A DNA stretch of 5,640 nt. Source: Bacillota bacterium. GTDB lineage: Bacteria > Bacillota_A > Clostridia > Lachnospirales > Bianqueaceae. Shown one piece after another: positions 3,342 through 5,640 of the stretch. The DNA is taken from NCBI GenBank assembly GCA_017420625.1, contig JAFOIR010000312.1, positions 1 through 5,640 on the forward strand, read 5' to 3'. Within the stretch, counting starts at the first letter, position 1. Each line of letters starts with the position of its first letter. The notes beneath the pieces were generated by a model. That model saw nothing but the letters and a program-made list of their open reading frames with translations. It did no database searches and had not been told where the DNA came from. A program made the translations under genes and the position numbers.

Positions 3342-5640
3342 ATGGAAAACAGTAAGCACTTCGGCCAGCTGACCGAAAGAATGAAAGCTTTCCGCGAGGA
3401 AGTGCTGGATGAAAAGCCCTATGTAGAGGCAGAGCGGGCGCTTCTGGTCACCGAGGTCTACCGGGAGAATCAGAATCAGCCGCGCGTCATGATGCGTGCA
3501 CTGATGCTTGAGAAGATCCTCGAAAACATGACGATCTATATAGAAGACAAAACGCTCATTGCCGGCAACCAGGCCGGCAAGAACCGCAATGCCCCTGTTT
3601 TCCCTGAATATACCCTGAAATTTATTATCGACGAGCTTGACCTCTTTGAAAAGCGCGACGGCGATGTATTCTATATTACAGAAGAAACCAAGAAACAGCT
3701 CCGGGAAATCGCGCCTTTCTGGGAAAACAACAACCTCCGCGCCAGGGGCGAAGCACTGCTGCCGGAAGAGGTCAGCGTGTTCATGGAGACCGGCATCTTC
3801 GGAATGGAAGGCAAGCTGAATGCCGGTGATGCCCATCTGGCCGTGAACTACGACCGCATCCTGAAGGAAGGCCTGAAGAGTTACGAAGAGCAGGTAAAGA
3901 ACTGCCGCGCCGCGCTCGATCTGACCGATCCGGATGCCATCGACAAAGCCGTTTTCTATAAGGCTGTTCTGATCGTACTGAAAGCGGTCAGAAACTTTGC
4001 CCTTCGCTACAGTCATCTTGCTGCAGACATGGCTGCAAAGGAAGAAGATCCCGCCCGCCGCTTTGAGCTTAATGAGATGAGCCGCATCCTGGCGAAAGTC
4101 CCCTATGAACCTGCCGAATCTTTCCGCGAAGCCATCCAGAGCGTCTGGCTGATCCAGCTGATCCTGCAGATCGAATCCAACGGCCACTCCTTAAGCTACG
4201 GCCGATTTGACCAGTACATGTACCCCTACTATATCGCTGACATCCGAAGCGGCCGCATGACTGAGGAAGAGGCGCAGGAGCTTCTCACTTGCCTGTGGAT
4301 CAAGACCCTCACGATCAACAAGGTCCGTTCCCAGGCCCACACCCTGTCCTCCGCCGGCTCACCCATGTATCAGAACGTGACCATTGGCGGACAAACCACG
4401 GATCATCAGGACGCCGTGAATGAGCTCTCCTTTGCGGTGCTTCGCTCGGTAGCCCGGACCAGACTCACCCAGCCCAACCTGACGGTCCGCTACCATAAGA
4501 ATCTGAACAAACAGTTCTTCGACGAATGCATCGAAGTCATGAAGCTGGGCTTCGGCATGCCCGCGCTCAACAATGATGAGATCATCATCCCGTCCTTCAT
4601 CGGATGGGGCGTCAAAGAGGAAGACGCCTACAACTACAGTGCCATCGGCTGTGTGGAGACAGCCGTGCCGGGCAAGTGGGGCTATCGCTGCACCGGCATG
4701 AGCTACATCAACTTCCCGCGAATGCTGCTGTGTGCCATGAACGACGGCGTTGATCTGACCAGCGGCAAGCGTTTCACGAAAGGCTGCGGCCATTTCAGGG
4801 ACATGAAGAGCTACGAAGAACTCCTTGCCGCCTGGGACAAGACCGTGCGTGAAGTAACGCGGTATTCGGTCATCGTGGAAAACGCCATCGACAAAGCCTC
4901 CGAGCGGGACGTTCCCGACATCCTCTGTTCCGCGCTGACAGACGACTGCATTGGCCGCGGCAAGACCATCAAGGAAGGCGGTGCTGTTTATGACTTCATC
5001 TCCGGTCTGCAGGTGGGCATCGCCAACATGGCCGACTCACTGGCTGCCATCAAAAAGCTGGTCTTCGAAGAAAAGAAGATTACCCCTGAAGCGCTCTGGA
5101 ATGCGATCCTGGATGACTTCCAGTCACCGGAAAACCAGGCTATTCAGAGAATGCTGATCCGCGATGTGCCGAAATACGGCAACGATGTGGATTATGTGGA
5201 TCAGCTCGTGGTAGAAGCCTACGATTCCTATATCGACGAGATCAAAAAATATCCGAACACCCGGTTCCACCGCGGTCCGATCGGCGGCATCCGCTATGCC
5301 GGCACCTCTTCGATCAGTGCGAACGTCGGTCAGGGCATGGGCACCATGGCCACCCCCGACGGGCGTCACGCTCACGAACCGCTGGCGGAAGGCTGCAGCC
5401 CGGCGCACAACGCCGACACCCACGGCCCGACAGCCGTTTTCAAATCCGTATCCAAGCTGCGCACCGAGAAGATCACCGGCGGCGTTCTGCTCAATCAGAA
5501 GATGACCCCGCAGATGCTCTCCACTGAAGAAAACAAGGAAAAGCTCGAGATGCTCATCCGTACGTATTTCAACCGGCTGCACGGCTACCACGTCCAGTAC
5601 AACATTGTATCCCGCGAGACCCTGCTGGACGCCCAGGCCC
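3342..5640 (+). CDS. Glycyl radical enzyme, YbiW/PflF-like (probable anhydrosugar-phosphate dehydratase), 3' end cut by window
   Basis: An uninterrupted reading frame of 766 codons that runs off the right edge, the largest gene here. It is a pyruvate formate-lyase/glycerol dehydratase-type barrel. Key landmarks are LQIESNGHSLSYGRFDQY (275-292), YQNVTIGG, TQPNLTVRYH and the active-site loop IGCVET with Cys437 (thiyl radical) and Glu439, followed by PGKWGYRCTGMS. True pyruvate formate-lyase has two adjacent cysteines here; the C-V-E form is that of C-O or related lyases/dehydratases. The glycyl-radical domain begins by TPDGR (671-675), and the RVxGY loop should start about ten codons beyond the edge, giving an expected total near 800 residues. 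Many segments match E. coli YbiW as I remember it, including the WGYRCTGMS loop. YbiW is reported to open 1,5-anhydroglucitol-6-phosphate to 1-deoxyfructose-6-phosphate. Substrate assignment is therefore by similarity. No N-terminal microcompartment-targeting extension is seen. Confidence 0.93.
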   Translation, partial: MENSKHFGQLTERMKAFREEVLDEKPYVEAERALLVTEVYRENQNQPRVMMRALMLEKILENMTIYIEDKTLIAGNQAGKNRNAPVFPEYTLKFIIDELDLFEKRDGDVFYITEETKKQLREIAPFWENNNLRARGEALLPEEVSVFMETGIFGMEGKLNAGDAHLAVNYDRILKEGLKSYEEQVKNCRAALDLTDPDAIDKAVFYKAVLIVLKAVRNFALRYSHLAADMAAKEEDPARRFELNEMSRILAKVPYEPAESFREAIQSVWLIQLILQIESNGHSLSYGRFDQYMYPYYIADIRSGRMTEEEAQELLTCLWIKTLTINKVRSQAHTLSSAGSPMYQNVTIGGQTTDHQDAVNELSFAVLRSVARTRLTQPNLTVRYHKNLNKQFFDECIEVMKLGFGMPALNNDEIIIPSFIGWGVKEEDAYNYSAIGCVETAVPGKWGYRCTGMSYINFPRMLLCAMNDGVDLTSGKRFTKGCGHFRDMKSYEELLAAWDKTVREVTRYSVIVENAIDKASERDVPDILCSALTDDCIGRGKTIKEGGAVYDFISGLQVGIANMADSLAAIKKLVFEEKKITPEALWNAILDDFQSPENQAIQRMLIRDVPKYGNDVDYVDQLVVEAYDSYIDEIKKYPNTRFHRGPIGGIRYAGTSSISANVGQGMGTMATPDGRHAHEPLAEGCSPAHNADTHGPTAVFKSVSKLRTEKITGGVLLNQKMTPQMLSTEENKEKLEMLIRTYFNRLHGYHVQYNIVSRETLLDAQA

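Noticed and set aside
3264..4187. Long minus-strand reading frame of 307 codons opposite the glycyl radical enzyme gene
   Set aside because: It lies antisense to clearly conserved enzyme sequence, crosses the enzyme's promoter, and its translation shows no recognisable family. It is a shadow of codon bias on the real gene.
4359..5591. Two minus-strand reading frames (4359-4793 and 5124-5591) opposite the enzyme gene
   Set aside because: Both are opposite conserved glycyl radical enzyme motifs and show nothing recognisable.
3342..5640. Annotation as pyruvate formate-lyase or as a microcompartment choline/propanediol lyase
   Set aside because: The active site is G-C-V-E with one cysteine, not the adjacent Cys-Cys of pyruvate formate-lyase. 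There is no N-terminal targeting extension or shell-protein gene nearby, and the WGYRCTGMS loop fits the YbiW group.

Overview
The window looks like a stretch of chromosome from an anaerobic Bacillota (clostridial, gut- or rumen-type) bacterium. The reasons are purine-rich AGGAG/AGGAGG ribosome binding sites, a Gram-positive style lipoprotein signal, and an oxygen-sensitive glycyl radical enzyme with its activase. GC content is roughly half by eye, with one AT-rich intergenic region. No RNA gene, insertion sequence, CRISPR array or attachment site is visible. The genus cannot be fixed from the sequence.

Layout. (1) Positions 20-1390, plus strand: a 456-residue acidic lipoprotein ending in two tandem repeats. 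Each repeat carries a GGW motif followed by QxVAGxNYxYL, which closely resembles the signature of eukaryotic cystatins. (2) Positions 1392-2150, minus strand: a DeoR-family regulator, convergent with the lipoprotein gene and one base away from it. (3) Positions 2160-3134, minus strand: a glycyl radical enzyme activase with a radical-SAM core and two inserted 4Fe-4S ferredoxin motifs. It is immediately upstream of the regulator, whose Shine-Dalgarno sequence overlaps the activase stop codon, so the two form an operon. (4) Positions 3135-3341: a divergent control region with a promoter on each strand, two inverted repeats, a repeated GTATAC palindrome and a leader hairpin in front of the activase. 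(5) From 3342 to the right edge, plus strand: the first 766 codons of a large glycyl radical enzyme. The window cuts it about 14 codons before the expected radical glycine.

How the genes fit together. Over its whole visible length the large enzyme resembles Escherichia coli YbiW (PflF), as I recall that sequence, and the activase resembles YbiY. It does not resemble pyruvate formate-lyase. YbiW has been reported to open the ring of 1,5-anhydroglucitol-6-phosphate to give 1-deoxyfructose-6-phosphate. An aldolase (Fsa) and a dehydrogenase (GldA) then carry the carbon on to 1,2-propanediol. DeoR-family regulators usually sense phosphorylated sugars, so a DeoR gene co-transcribed with the activase and divergent from the enzyme suggests a self-contained, substrate-induced module for an anhydrosugar phosphate. 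The substrate is inferred. The lipoprotein is probably an independent neighbour, and it is the least described item in the window.
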